DNA of 64,000 bases. It comes from Actinacidiphila acididurans. GTDB lineage: Bacteria; Actinomycetota; Actinomycetes; Streptomycetales; Streptomycetaceae. Numbering within the stretch: position 1 is the first letter of the stretch; each line of letters starts with the position of its first letter. The notes under the pieces are model-generated. The model saw only the letters and a program-made list of their open reading frames with translations. It searched no databases and had not been told where the DNA came from. The position numbers were made by a program, and so were the translations under genes. The DNA lies in NCBI RefSeq assembly GCF_016918855.1, contig NZ_JADKYB010000021.1, positions 108,325-172,324 of the forward strand. The letters are read 5' to 3'. Below are positions 28,055 through 37,027 of this stretch, in pieces.

Positions 28055-28516
28055 CTATTCCGTCAGCTCGACCTGGATCTCGACCTCGACCGGCGCGTCC
28101 AGCGGCAGCACCGCGACACCCACCGCGCTACGGGCGTGCACGCCCTTCTCGCCCAGCACCTCGCCGAGCAGATCGCTGGCGCCGTTGACGACGGCGGGCT
28201 GCCCGGTGAAGTCGGGGGCCGAGGCGACGAAGCCGACCACCTTGACCACCCGGGCCACCCGGTCCAGGTCCCCGGCGACGGACCGCACCGCGGCCAGCGC
28301 GTTGAGGGCGCAGATCCGGGCGAGTTCGGCGGCCTGCTCCGGGGCGACCTCGGCGCCCACCTTGCCGGTGGCCACCAGCTTGCCGTCCACCATCGGCAAC
28401 TGGCCGGAGGTGTACACGTAGCGGCCGGAGCGCACGGCGGGCTGGTAGGAGGCGAGCGGCGGGACGACCTCCGGCAGCGTGAGTCCCAGTTCGGCGAGCC
28501 GCGCGGCCACGCTCAT
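28055..28516 (-). CDS. RidA/YjgF-family protein
   Basis: 153 aa. RidA proteins deaminate reactive enamine/imine intermediates. 'YVYTSGQLPMVDGKLVATGKVG' and the central 'ALNALAAVRSVAGDLDRV' are typical; the C-terminal 'AVGVAVLPLDAPVEVEIQVE' matches, with Val replacing Arg in the usual RxxV(A) region, so the subgroup may lack deaminase activity. ATG at 28516 overlaps the DUF4177 stop (ATGA). Orthologous neighbourhood known beside ArsA-like ATPases in mycobacteria. Confidence 0.9.
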   Translation of the reverse strand: MSVAARLAELGLTLPEVVPPLASYQPAVRSGRYVYTSGQLPMVDGKLVATGKVGAEVAPEQAAELARICALNALAAVRSVAGDLDRVARVVKVVGFVASAPDFTGQPAVVNGASDLLGEVLGEKGVHARSAVGVAVLPLDAPVEVEIQVELTE

Positions 28517-28677
28517 GCCTGCTTCTCCCGCTTGAGGTACGCCACCAGCTGCTCCGGGTTGTTGGGCCCGGGCACGACCTGCACCAGTTCCCAGCCGTCC
28601 TCGCCCCAGGTGTCGAGGATCTGCTTCGTCGCGTGCACCAGCAGCGGCACGGTCGCGTATTCCCACTTCTTCGCCAT
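28513..28677 (-). CDS. DUF4177 small protein
   Basis: 54 aa, below many gene-length cut-offs. Reads 'MAKKWEYATVPLLVHATKQI', then 'LDTWGEDGWELVQVVPGP'; the WEY..D.WGxDGWELV pattern defines DUF4177. Start ATG 28677; the stop overlaps the RidA start, so the two are translationally coupled. The same pair is adjacent in mycobacteria. Function unknown. Confidence 0.9.
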   Translation of the reverse strand: MAKKWEYATVPLLVHATKQILDTWGEDGWELVQVVPGPNNPEQLVAYLKREKQA

Positions 28678-28880
28678 ACCGCGACTTTAGTGCCTTCCCG
28701 CGCGCCGCCGGACGGCGCCCGGGACGCGCCTTCGGCCCGCGTCACCCCCGGCCCGAGCGCAGGCCGGGGACCCGGCCGTACCCCGTTTCCCGCCGCCGGG
28801 CCGCGCCCTTACCGCGCGTCCTGGCGCCCGGGTACCGCCGGAAGGCGGCGGTCCCCGGAGTAGCCGGGCCCGCGAGTGGT

Positions 28881-28886
28881 TAGGCT
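28881..28886 (+). promoter_or_regulatory. -10 element of a probable leaderless mRNA (ArsA pair)
   Basis: TAGGCT ends 7 bases before the GTG at 28894, which places the transcription start at or next to the start codon. No Shine-Dalgarno precedes that GTG except a weak AAGGG overlap. Confidence 0.5.
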
Positions 28887-28893
28887 CGCAAGG

Positions 28894-30138
28894 GTGAGCG
28901 CTCAACAGTCATCCGCCGTCAGGCTCCACGTCGTGACCGGCAAGGGCGGCACGGGAAAGACCACGGCCGCCGCGGCCCTGGCGCTCGCCCTCGCGGCCGA
29001 GGGGCGGCGCGTCCTGCTGGCCGAGGTCGAGGAGCGCCAGGGCATCGCCCAGTTGTTCGAGACCGAGGCGCTGCCGTACGAGGAGCGCAAAATCGCCTCC
29101 GCGCCCGGCGGCGGCGAGGTACACGCCCTGGCCATCGACGCCGAGCTGGCGATGCTGGACTACCTCGACATGTTCTACAAGCTCGGCCGTGCCGGCCGGG
29201 CGCTGAGGAAGCTCGGCGCCATCGACTTCGCCACCACTGTCGCGCCCGGCCTGCGCGACGTCCTGCTCACCGGCAAGGTGTGCGAGGCGGTCCGCCGCAA
29301 GGACAAGGCCGGCTGGCCGGTGTACGACGCAGTGGTGCTCGACGCCCCGCCGACCGGCCGCATCACCCGCTTCCTGAACGTCAACGACGAGGTGGCGGGT
29401 CTGGCCCGGGTCGGCCCGATATACAACCAGGCGCAGTCCGTGATGCGCGTCCTGAAGTCCCCGCAGACCGCCATCCACCTGGTGACGCTGCTGGAGGAGA
29501 TGCCGGTGCAGGAGACCATGGACGGGGTCGCCGAACTGCGGGCGGCCGGTCTGCCGGTGGGCGCGGTCATCGTCAACATGGTCCGGCCGGTGCTGCTGGC
29601 GGACGTGGAGCTGGCCGAGGTGGTCTCCCCGGACGGCCCGGGCGCCGAAGCGGCCGGTACGGGAGGCGGTACGGCGACGGGCTCCGGTTCCGGCCGGTCC
29701 GTCAACGGCAAGCGCCGGGCCGCGGTCGCCAAGGCGCTCTCGCAGGCCGGTCTCGGCGGCGCCCGGCGCGGCGGGGTGGCCGAGCGCCTGGTGGACCCGC
29801 TGTTCGCCCAGGCCCACGAACACGCCCAGCGGGTGGTCCTGGAGCGCGAGCAGCGGGCCGAGATCGCCGCGCTGGGGCTTCCGGTACGTGAGTTGGAGCT
29901 GCTCGGCGACGGCGTCGACCTGGGCGGCCTGTACCGGCTCGCGGAGAGCCTGCGCAAGCAGGCGGTGGCCGGCACCGTGCCCGACCCGGGGGCGCCCACC
30001 GGGACCGTCTCCGACGACCCCGAGGGCTGGGGCTCGGGGTCCATCGCCGGCACTGACACAAGCACCGGCACCGGCACCGGCACCGGCACCGGCACGAACG
30101 GAACCGACGGCACCGAGACGAACGAGGTCGACGAGTGA
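28894..30138 (+). CDS. ArsA/GET3-like anion-transporting ATPase, first subunit
   Basis: 414 aa. Deviant Walker A 'GKGGTGKTT' at 16-24 including signature Lys17; 'VVLDAPPTGRITRFLNV' is the Walker B/switch region. The mycobacterial counterparts of this ATPase pair sit next to whiB4 and ponA2. Cytoplasmic dimeric ATPase; exact cargo unknown, no arsenite metal-site cysteines evident. The C-terminus carries a linker and ends in a Gly-Thr dipeptide run (from a GGCACC microsatellite at about 30064-30093). GTG at 28894 preferred for its -10 spacing; an in-frame GTG at 28876 is possible. Overlaps the second subunit by GTGA. Confidence 0.9.
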   Translation: MSAQQSSAVRLHVVTGKGGTGKTTAAAALALALAAEGRRVLLAEVEERQGIAQLFETEALPYEERKIASAPGGGEVHALAIDAELAMLDYLDMFYKLGRAGRALRKLGAIDFATTVAPGLRDVLLTGKVCEAVRRKDKAGWPVYDAVVLDAPPTGRITRFLNVNDEVAGLARVGPIYNQAQSVMRVLKSPQTAIHLVTLLEEMPVQETMDGVAELRAAGLPVGAVIVNMVRPVLLADVELAEVVSPDGPGAEAAGTGGGTATGSGSGRSVNGKRRAAVAKALSQAGLGGARRGGVAERLVDPLFAQAHEHAQRVVLEREQRAEIAALGLPVRELELLGDGVDLGGLYRLAESLRKQAVAGTVPDPGAPTGTVSDDPEGWGSGSIAGTDTSTGTGTGTGTGTNGTDGTETNEVDE

Positions 30139-31436
30139 GCCTGGACAGCCCCCTGCTGGAGATCGACCCGCTGCTGGACGACCTCAGGACGCGGATCATC
30201 GTCTGCTGCGGCTCCGGCGGCGTCGGCAAGACCACCACCGCCGCGGCGCTGGGCGTGCGTGCCGCCGAGCGCGGCCGTACCGCGGTGGTGCTCACCATCG
30301 ACCCGGCCCGCCGGCTGGCCCAGTCCATGGGCCTGACCGAACTCGACAACACCCCGCGCGAGGTCGACGGGATCGACGGGTCGGCCGGGGGTTCGCTGCA
30401 CGCGATGATGCTCGACATGAAGCGGACCTTCGACGAGGTCGTGGTCAACCACTCCGATCCCGAGCGGGCCCGGGCCATCCTGGAGAACCCCTTCTACCAG
30501 TCGCTGTCCGCCGGTTTCGCCGGCACGCAGGAGTACATGGCGATGGAGAAGCTGGGGCAGCTGCGGGCCCAGGACGCCTGGGACCTGATCATCGTGGACA
30601 CCCCGCCGAGCCGCAGCGCGCTGGACTTCCTGGACGCGCCCAAGCGCCTCGGCTCCTTCCTGGACGGCAAGTTCATCAAGCTGCTGATGGCGCCGGCCAA
30701 GGTGGGCGGCCGGGCCGGGGTGAAGTTCCTCAATATGGGGATGTCGATGATGACCGGCACCCTGAGCAAGGTGATGGGCGCGAGCCTGCTGCGGGACGTG
30801 CAGACGTTCGTCGCCGCCATGGACACGATGTTCGGCGGCTTCCGGACCCGGGCGGACGCCACCTACCGGCTGCTCCAGGCGCCGGGTACCGCGTTCCTGG
30901 TGGTCGCCGCGCCGGAGCGCGACGCGCTGCGCGAGGCGGCGTACTTCGTGGAGCGCCTGGCGGCCGAGGACATGCCGCTCGCGGGCCTGGTGCTCAACCG
31001 GGTGCACAGCAGCGGGGCGGCCCAACTGACCGCCGAGCGCGCCCTTGCGGCGGCCGAGGCGCTGGAGGACTTCGCGGAGGCCAACGGCGGCCCGGAGCAG
31101 GGCGGTGCGGACCGGGGCGGGGAAAATCTTGCGGCCGCCCGCATTGTGGATCACCGGCCGGGGAAAGCTGATGCCGGTACCCCCGACGGCACCCAGGACC
31201 GTACGGAAGGAGACCGGCAGGCACCTTCGGAACGGCTCGCCGCCGGACTCCTGCGCCTGCACGCCGAACGGATGCAGGTGGTCGCGCGTGAACGGCGCAC
31301 CCGCGACCGCTTCGTGTCCGTGCACCCCGAAGTGCCCATGGTCGACGTCACGGCGCTGCCCGGCGACGTGCACGACCTGGAAGGCCTGCGGGAGATCGGC
31401 CTGCGGCTGGCGGGCGCCGAGGAAGTGGCGGCTTAG
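30135..31436 (+). CDS. ArsA/GET3-like ATPase, second subunit
   Basis: 433 aa. P-loop 'CGSGGVGKTTT' at about 25-35: the signature lysine of deviant Walker motifs is replaced by serine, while the catalytic GKT is kept. 'LIIVDTPPSRSALDFLDAP' is the second nucleotide motif. Actinobacteria carry this as the partner of the preceding ATPase, and the two probably form a heteromeric complex. A low-complexity insert (about 315-365) precedes a conserved C-terminal 'FVSVHPEVPMVDVTALPGDV'. GTG start overlapping the previous stop. Confidence 0.9.
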   Translation: MSLDSPLLEIDPLLDDLRTRIIVCCGSGGVGKTTTAAALGVRAAERGRTAVVLTIDPARRLAQSMGLTELDNTPREVDGIDGSAGGSLHAMMLDMKRTFDEVVVNHSDPERARAILENPFYQSLSAGFAGTQEYMAMEKLGQLRAQDAWDLIIVDTPPSRSALDFLDAPKRLGSFLDGKFIKLLMAPAKVGGRAGVKFLNMGMSMMTGTLSKVMGASLLRDVQTFVAAMDTMFGGFRTRADATYRLLQAPGTAFLVVAAPERDALREAAYFVERLAAEDMPLAGLVLNRVHSSGAAQLTAERALAAAEALEDFAEANGGPEQGGADRGGENLAAARIVDHRPGKADAGTPDGTQDRTEGDRQAPSERLAAGLLRLHAERMQVVARERRTRDRFVSVHPEVPMVDVTALPGDVHDLEGLREIGLRLAGAEEVAA

Positions 31437-31530
31437 GACGTACGTGCCCGCGGCGCGGCCCCCTGCGACGACGTGACGTTGCCCGGGCGCGCCCGAGACG
31501 CGCCTCGCGAGCCGGTACGGCGCGCGGTGG

Positions 31531-31863
31531 TCAGCCGGCCGCGGCGAAGTCGTCCTCGTCGCCGAGCGGCAGCAGGCCTGTGCTGCGCTCGTACTCGGTG
31601 CGGGCCGTCTCCAGGAGGCGGCGCCAGGACGTCACCGTGGGGCGGCGGCGGAGCAGCGCACGGCGCTCACGCTCGGTCATACCCCCCCACACGCCGAACT
31701 CCACGCGGTTGTCCAGCGCGTCCGCCAGGCATTCGGTCCGCACCGGGCAGCCGGTGCACACCGCCTTGGCGCGGTTCTGGGCCGCACCCTGGACGAACAG
31801 TTCGTCCGGATCAGTGGTCCTGCACGCGGCTTGCGTGCTCCAGTCGGTTACCCAGCTACTCAT
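31531..31863 (-). CDS. wblA: WhiB-family regulator WblA
   Basis: 110 aa. Four iron-sulfur cysteines: Cys14, Cys36, Cys39, Cys45 (C-x21-CxxC-x5-C), and the GVWGG turn at 57-61 followed by the basic 'TERERRALLRRRP'. WhiB proteins bind sigma factor and DNA through a [4Fe-4S] cluster. Position between the ArsA pair and a class A PBP matches Streptomyces wblA and mycobacterial whiB4; WblA represses antibiotic synthesis and steers aerial development and redox response. Convergent with the ATPase genes. Confidence 0.93.
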   Translation of the reverse strand: MSSWVTDWSTQAACRTTDPDELFVQGAAQNRAKAVCTGCPVRTECLADALDNRVEFGVWGGMTERERRALLRRRPTVTSWRRLLETARTEYERSTGLLPLGDEDDFAAAG

Positions 31864-32460
31864 GCTGGCGCCGTCCTCTCCCGAATCGAGGCTCCCCCAC
31901 GGCGGCGAACGGCATATTCACCGTTGCCAGTTGAGGACGTTACGGAAGGTAGGCGCGACGCAACAGCCCTTTCAGGCCCAATCTTGCATGGCCCGAAAGG
32001 ACTATGCGTGCGCAGCAGATCACCCACCGGAGTGAGCAGTAGCCAAATCGGATCTATGGGACGTTCAGCGGATGTTCACCCGCCATCTCCCTCACGATCT
32101 CCGGCATATGCGGAAATTCGGACACCTCTCATCACTCACAAGAGTGACGAAGAAAGACAGGTGCGCGCCCGACGATCGCGCCCCGCCTGTTACAGAGTAG
32201 GCGAACAGGTGCCCGCCCGTCCGGGAATTCGCAAGGTCGGCGGTTGCCCACCCGGACCCGGGGTCATTGCGTACCTTTTTGACCGCATATGCACCCCGAT
32301 TGACCGCGACCCCGTCCTGATCCTGTCGAATCGGCTCGATTTCGTCCCTGCCGTGACCCGCACGGGCGAAGCTGCCCGGATGTAACGTTCTCGTACTGGT
32401 TTTCCACAGCCCGGGGCAGCACCCCCCGGAACTCACATGCGGACGGATTAGGCTGCCCCC
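31864..32460. promoter_or_regulatory. Long wblA/PBP divergent regulatory region
   Basis: About 600 bases, lower in GC than its surroundings (for example 31900-32160), no supportable gene. It must contain the wblA promoter and leader and the PBP promoter. The short palindrome CACTC-ACAA-GAGTG near 32134-32147 is visible. TTAGGCT just before the PBP start (32449) resembles a -10 for a nearly leaderless transcript. Confidence 0.5.
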
Positions 32461-34677
32461 ATGGCTCACAAGCGTTCCGGCGGGGGGCTGTCCACGGCCC
32501 AGCAAGCCGCCAAGTTCCTCGGTGTCAGCGTGCTGGCCGGTGTCGTCCTGGCAGGGATCGCCCTGCCCGCCGCCGGCGCCCTCGGACTGTCCGCGAAAGG
32601 TACGGCCAAGGGCTTCGACGACCTGCCCGGTGAACTGCGGCAGCCGCCACTGAGCCAGGCGTCCAAGATCCTCGATGCCAACGGCGGCCTGATCGCCACC
32701 GTCTACTCCCGCGACCGCACGGTCGTGCCGATCCAGGACATGAGCCCGAACATCCTCACGGCGATAGTCGCCATCGAGGACTCGCGGTTCTACCAGCACG
32801 GCGCGATCGACATCAAGGGCATCCTGCGCGCGCTGAGCAACAACAGCGGCGGCGGCAGCACCCAGGGCGCCTCCACGCTCACCCAGCAGTACGTGAAGAA
32901 CGTCTTCGTGGAGGAGGCCGGCGACGACCCGAACAAGGTCGCCCAGGCCACCCAGCAGACCGTGGGCCGCAAGATCAAGGAAATGAAGTACGCGATCCAG
33001 GTCGAGAAGGAGCTGGGCAAGAAGAAGGTCCTGGAGAACTACCTCAACATCACCTTCTTCGGCGAGCAGGCGTACGGCATCGAGGCCGCCTCGCAGCGGT
33101 ACTTCAGCACCCACGCCAAGAACCTCACCCTGACCCAGGCCGCGCTGCTGGCCGGCCTGGTCCAGTCGCCGAGCACGTACGACCCGGTGAGCGACCCGCA
33201 GGAGGCGATCAAGCGGCGCAACACCGTCCTCGCCCGGATGGCCCAGCTCAAGGACATCACCCCGGCGCAGGCGGCCACCGCCGAGAAGGCCCCGCTCGGC
33301 CTGAAGGTCAGCTCCCCCAAGAACGGCTGCATCACCGCGGTCAACGGCGCGGGCTTCTTCTGTGACTACGTGCGCGAGACCTTCCTGCAGAACGCGGCCT
33401 TCGGGAAGACCAAGGAGGACCGGGCCAAGACCTGGGACACCGGCGGTCTGACGATCAAGACCACGCTCGACCCCAAGGCGCAGGCCTCGGTGCTCAGCGG
33501 CATACAGAAGCACGTCTACAAGAGCGACAAGGTCGCCGCGGCGGGCGTCCTGGTCCAGCCGGGCACCGGCAAGATCGTCGCCATGGCGCAGAGCCGGCCG
33601 TACGGCTTCGGCACCAACCAGACGCAGATCAACTACTCGGTCGACGAGAACATGGGTGGTGGCGGCGGCTTCCAGAACGGTTCGACGTTCAAGCCGATAA
33701 CGGCGGCCGCCGCTCTGGAGGCCGGTTACCAGCCGTCCCAGGTGTACCCCTCGCCGTACGAGATGCCGTACCCGGCGGTGACCACCTGCTCCGGCGCGAA
33801 CATCCCGGCCGGCGGCCACACCCAGAACGAGAGCAAGAGCGAGGTCGGGCCATTCGCGATGCCCGAGGCGCTGAAGAAGTCGATCAACACGTACTTCGTG
33901 GCGCTCGAGGCGAACGTCGGCCTGTGCCCGATCGTGAAGATGGCCGACAAGCTGGGCTTCGGACGGGCCGACGGCAAGCCGCTGCAGCAGATTCCGTCAC
34001 TGACCCTGGGCACCAACGAGGTGTCGCCGCTGACCGTGGCCGCCGCGTACGCCGCCTTCGCCAACCGCGGCACCTACTGCACGCCGATCGCCATCCAGTC
34101 GGTGACCAACACGGCGGGCAAGAGCCTGACGGTGCCCAAGTCCATCTGCTCGCAGGCCATGTCGCAGAAGACCGCGGACACCCTGAACACCATGCTCAAG
34201 GGCGTGGTCGACGACGGTACGGGTACGGCGGCCAACCTGGACGGCCGGGAGACCGCCGGTAAGACCGGTACCACCGACGACCGCTGGGCGGCCTGGTTCG
34301 CCGGCTACACCCCGAACATGGCGGCGGCGGTCTGGATGGGCGACCCGCGGCACTCCCAGAAGATGCTGAACGTCACCATCGGCGGCGTCTACTTCGACAA
34401 GGTGCAGGGTGCCGACGGTCCGGCCCCGATCTGGAAGGACGCGATGACCGGCGCCCTGGAGGGCCAGCCCGCGCTCAACTTCGTCACCGTGCCGATGAAC
34501 ATCCCGGACAAGGGCCAGCAGCCCCCCGCCTCTCCGGGCCCCGGCGGCCAGCAGTCCCCGCCGGCCAACCCGACCAACCCGACCAACCCGGGCGGCAACA
34601 AGGGCGGCGGCAAGCACAACGGCCCGGGCGGCATCACCCTCCCGACGTTCTTCCCGCCGGGCGGAGCCCAGCAGTAG
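32461..34677 (+). CDS. Bifunctional class A penicillin-binding protein (PonA2-like)
   Basis: 738 aa. N-terminal cytoplasmic stretch and one membrane helix (about 17-42), GT51 glycosyltransferase domain with catalytic Glu106 in EDSRFYQH and 'GASTLTQQYVKN', then the transpeptidase domain with SxxK Ser408 (STFK), SxN in 'KKSINTYF' and KTGTT. It polymerises and cross-links peptidoglycan outside the membrane. The C-terminal 70 residues are a Pro/Gly/Asn-rich tail. No PASTA domains. Beside wblA as ponA2 is beside whiB4. ATG at 32461. Confidence 0.95.
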   Translation: MAHKRSGGGLSTAQQAAKFLGVSVLAGVVLAGIALPAAGALGLSAKGTAKGFDDLPGELRQPPLSQASKILDANGGLIATVYSRDRTVVPIQDMSPNILTAIVAIEDSRFYQHGAIDIKGILRALSNNSGGGSTQGASTLTQQYVKNVFVEEAGDDPNKVAQATQQTVGRKIKEMKYAIQVEKELGKKKVLENYLNITFFGEQAYGIEAASQRYFSTHAKNLTLTQAALLAGLVQSPSTYDPVSDPQEAIKRRNTVLARMAQLKDITPAQAATAEKAPLGLKVSSPKNGCITAVNGAGFFCDYVRETFLQNAAFGKTKEDRAKTWDTGGLTIKTTLDPKAQASVLSGIQKHVYKSDKVAAAGVLVQPGTGKIVAMAQSRPYGFGTNQTQINYSVDENMGGGGGFQNGSTFKPITAAAALEAGYQPSQVYPSPYEMPYPAVTTCSGANIPAGGHTQNESKSEVGPFAMPEALKKSINTYFVALEANVGLCPIVKMADKLGFGRADGKPLQQIPSLTLGTNEVSPLTVAAAYAAFANRGTYCTPIAIQSVTNTAGKSLTVPKSICSQAMSQKTADTLNTMLKGVVDDGTGTAANLDGRETAGKTGTTDDRWAAWFAGYTPNMAAAVWMGDPRHSQKMLNVTIGGVYFDKVQGADGPAPIWKDAMTGALEGQPALNFVTVPMNIPDKGQQPPASPGPGGQQSPPANPTNPTNPGGNKGGGKHNGPGGITLPTFFPPGGAQQ

Positions 34678-34714
34678 GGACGGCACCCGGGCCCTGAGGC
34701 ACCGGGGGAGCATG

Positions 34715-34751
34715 CGTGAGGGGCGCCCCCCATCGGCGGGCGCCCCTCACG
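34715..34751 (+). terminator. Terminator after the PBP gene
   Basis: Perfect 14-base arms (34715-34728, 34738-34751) starting CGTGAGGGGCG, 9-base loop, 38 bases past the stop. Confidence 0.85.
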
Positions 34752-34856
34752 TCTGTCCCGGCGGACGGAATCCCCGGAGTTGTCCGGCTCAACGGGCTTG
34801 GGCAGCTCGACTGACTTCGGGATAGTTGAGTGCAACCCGCAGGAGGCGGTTGGGAC

Positions 34857-35033
34857 ATGCCCGACGATCACCGCAACCGGCTTGCCGCTCGCGTCAGACG
34901 GCTCAGGCACATCCTGACCGGCCCTGTCGGGGTGTGGCTCCTGTCCGCCCTCGCCTGCTTGGCTCTCTGGAAGCTCGCGTCGGTATTCGTGCCGCTGATC
35001 ATGAAATACGTGTTTTTCGGCGGTATCCGGTAG
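34857..35033 (+). CDS. Small single-pass membrane protein, hypothetical
   Basis: 58 aa. Basic N-terminus 'MPDDHRNRLAARVRRLRH' followed by one hydrophobic helix ('VWLLSALACLALWKLASVF') and a short tail. AGGAGG at 34841-34846 lies 10 bases before the ATG at 34857, the best ribosome site nearby; an in-frame GTG at 34830 precedes that site. Orphan between the PBP terminator and the convergent YqeY gene. Function unknown; resembles small stress or division membrane proteins only in layout. Confidence 0.6.
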   Translation: MPDDHRNRLAARVRRLRHILTGPVGVWLLSALACLALWKLASVFVPLIMKYVFFGGIR

Positions 35034-35235
35034 CCCCCGCGGGCGGGACCGGGGCGGTGGATACCGCTGGCTCCAGTAGGCGGGCCGGGGCAGTCGAAGC
35101 AGCCGGGTACCGCGGCAGCAGCCACGCCGGGGCCACCCCGTAACCGGACCGGGGTGCCCGGGTCGTAGCCGAACCCGGGTGCCCGGGCGACGTCCGCGTG
35201 AGGTGCCGACGGAAGCGAGTCGCCGTCGTGGAGTG

Positions 35236-35694
35236 TCAGCCCGCGAGCTGGCGCTTGACCTCGGCGGCGACCCGGCCGCCCTCGGCGCGGCCGGCGACCT
35301 TGGGGTTGACCACCTTCATGACGGCGCCCATGGCCTTGGGCCCCTCGGCCCCGGACTCGGCGACGGCGTCGCGGACGATGCCGGCCAGCTCCTCGTCGGT
35401 GAGCTGCTTCGGCAGGTACTCCGCGAGCACCTCGCCCTCGGCCCGCTCCCGCTCGGCCGACTCGGGCCGGCCGCCCTGGGCGAACGCCTCGGCGGCCTCG
35501 CGCCGCTTCTTCGCCTCGCGGGTGATCACCTTCAGCACCTCGTCGTCGGAGAGCTGCCGGGCGGTGGTGCCGGCGACCTCCTCCTTGGTGATGGCGCTGA
35601 GGGTGAGCCGGAGCGTGGCGGAACGCAGTTCGTCACGGCTCTTGATGGCCACGGTGAGGTCGTCGTGCAGGCGCTGCTTGAGCGAGGTGTTCAT
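35236..35694 (-). CDS. GatB/YqeY-domain protein
   Basis: 152 aa. The whole protein is the helical YqeY domain ('SLKQRLHDDLTVAIKSRDE', 'LRLTLSAITKEEV', 'EYLPKQLTDEELAGIVRDAV', 'GAVMKVVNPKVAGRAEGGRV'), related to the tRNA-binding C-terminus of the GatB amidotransferase subunit. Stand-alone copies may bind tRNA. ATG at 35694. Divergent from the metallophosphoesterase gene. Confidence 0.92.
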   Translation of the reverse strand: MNTSLKQRLHDDLTVAIKSRDELRSATLRLTLSAITKEEVAGTTARQLSDDEVLKVITREAKKRREAAEAFAQGGRPESAERERAEGEVLAEYLPKQLTDEELAGIVRDAVAESGAEGPKAMGAVMKVVNPKVAGRAEGGRVAAEVKRQLAG

Positions 35695-35844
35695 GACCCG
35701 ATTTTCGCACCTGGCGCCGGGGAACGCGCCGGATTATGCGCGGGGCGCGCGGGACGTGCCCCGCGGCCGACGGTTCACGGGCGCCGTAAGGGAGCCCTTC
35801 CGCCCGTCGCGCGGGTGGGGGGCGGACTCTGACACGATGGGCTC

Positions 35845-36768
35845 ATGCGCGCGCGATACGGAATTCCCCTGGGTGTGACGGTGGCCGGCGCCGCCTGCGT
35901 GGCGTACGCGGCCGGCTTCGAGGCGAGATCGTTCCGTCTGCGGCGCGTGGAGGTGCCCGTGCTGCCCGCCGGGATGCGGCCGATCCGGATCCTCCAGCTC
36001 TCGGACATCCACATGGTCAGCGGCCAGCACAAGAAGCGCCGATGGATCCAGTCGCTGGCGGGGCTGCGCCCGGACCTGGTGGTGAACACCGGGGACAACC
36101 TGTCCGACCCGACGGCGGTGCCGGAAGTGCTGGACGCGCTGGGGCCGTTGATGGAGTTCCCGGGCACGTACGTCTTCGGGTCCAACGACTACTACGGCCC
36201 GAAGTTCCGTAATCCGGGGCGGTACCTGGTGGAGCGGGCCCGCGGCCAGCACGGGCTGAACGGCAAGAAGCACGGCGGCCACGGCATCATCCGGAACCCC
36301 TGGGGGGACCTGCGGGACGCGTTCGACGCGGCGGGCTGGGTGGGCCTGAGCAATTCGCGCGGCCGGGTCAAGCTCGACCACGGCGAGGTGCTGGGCCTGA
36401 CGGGCCTGGACGACCCGCACATCAAGCGGGACCGCTACCAGGCGGTGGCGGGCGGCCCCGACCCGGACACGGACTTCAACCTGGCCCTGGTCCACGCCCC
36501 CTACCTGCGCGTTCTCGACGCCTTTACGGCCGACCGCTACCCCTTGATCCTGGCCGGCCACACGCACGGCGGCCAGATCTGCGTCCCCTTCTACGGCGCC
36601 CTGGTCACGAACTGCGACCTGGACACGGACCGGGTCAAGGGCCTGTCCACCCACACGGCCACCGGCTTCACCTCCTACCTTCACGTTTCCGCAGGCTGCG
36701 GCGCCAACCGCTACACCCCGGTCCGCTTCGCCTGCCCCCCCGAGGCCACCCTCCTCACCCTCACCTGA
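35845..36768 (+). CDS. Metallophosphoesterase
   Basis: 307 aa. N-terminal signal-anchor-like segment (about 6-22), then the phosphoesterase motifs 'QLSDIHMVSG', 'VVNTGDNLS', 'FGSNDYYGPK' (N in place of GNHD block) and 'LAGHTHGGQ'. Likely a membrane-bound dimetal phosphodiesterase of the YkuE/YaeI type, possibly acting on lipid or cell-wall intermediates. In mycobacteria the orthologue also follows ponA2. ATG at 35845. Followed directly by tRNA-Pro. Confidence 0.9.
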   Translation: MRARYGIPLGVTVAGAACVAYAAGFEARSFRLRRVEVPVLPAGMRPIRILQLSDIHMVSGQHKKRRWIQSLAGLRPDLVVNTGDNLSDPTAVPEVLDALGPLMEFPGTYVFGSNDYYGPKFRNPGRYLVERARGQHGLNGKKHGGHGIIRNPWGDLRDAFDAAGWVGLSNSRGRVKLDHGEVLGLTGLDDPHIKRDRYQAVAGGPDPDTDFNLALVHAPYLRVLDAFTADRYPLILAGHTHGGQICVPFYGALVTNCDLDTDRVKGLSTHTATGFTSYLHVSAGCGANRYTPVRFACPPEATLLTLT

Positions 36769-36841
36769 CGCACCCGCCCCACCACGCTCCGCCACCCCCC
36801 GCCCCGCCGAAACCGGATTTCGTCCCCGGCCCCGGGTCCGC

Positions 36842-36847
36842 TAGAGT
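36842..36847 (+). promoter_or_regulatory. tRNA-Pro promoter -10
   Basis: TAGAGT, with TTCGTC as -35 at 36819-36824 and a 17-base spacer; the tRNA begins 14 bases after the -10. Confidence 0.6.
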
Positions 36848-36861
36848 AATCCTCGTTGCAC

Positions 36862-36935
<74 letters not shown>

Positions 36936-36950
36936 CTCGGTAAGCAGCAG

Positions 36951-36988
36951 ATCAGGGCCGGTTCCTCGTAATGAGGACCGGCCCTGAT
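36951..36988 (+). terminator. Terminator after tRNA-Pro
   Basis: Arms of 17 and 16 bases (ATCAGGGCCGG... pairs with ...CCGGCCCTGAT) with one bulged T and a 5-base loop; 15 bases past the tRNA. Confidence 0.8.
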
Positions 36989-37027
36989 CCGTTGTTGCGT
37001 GACTAACTGCGCGACTACGGCTCCTCA

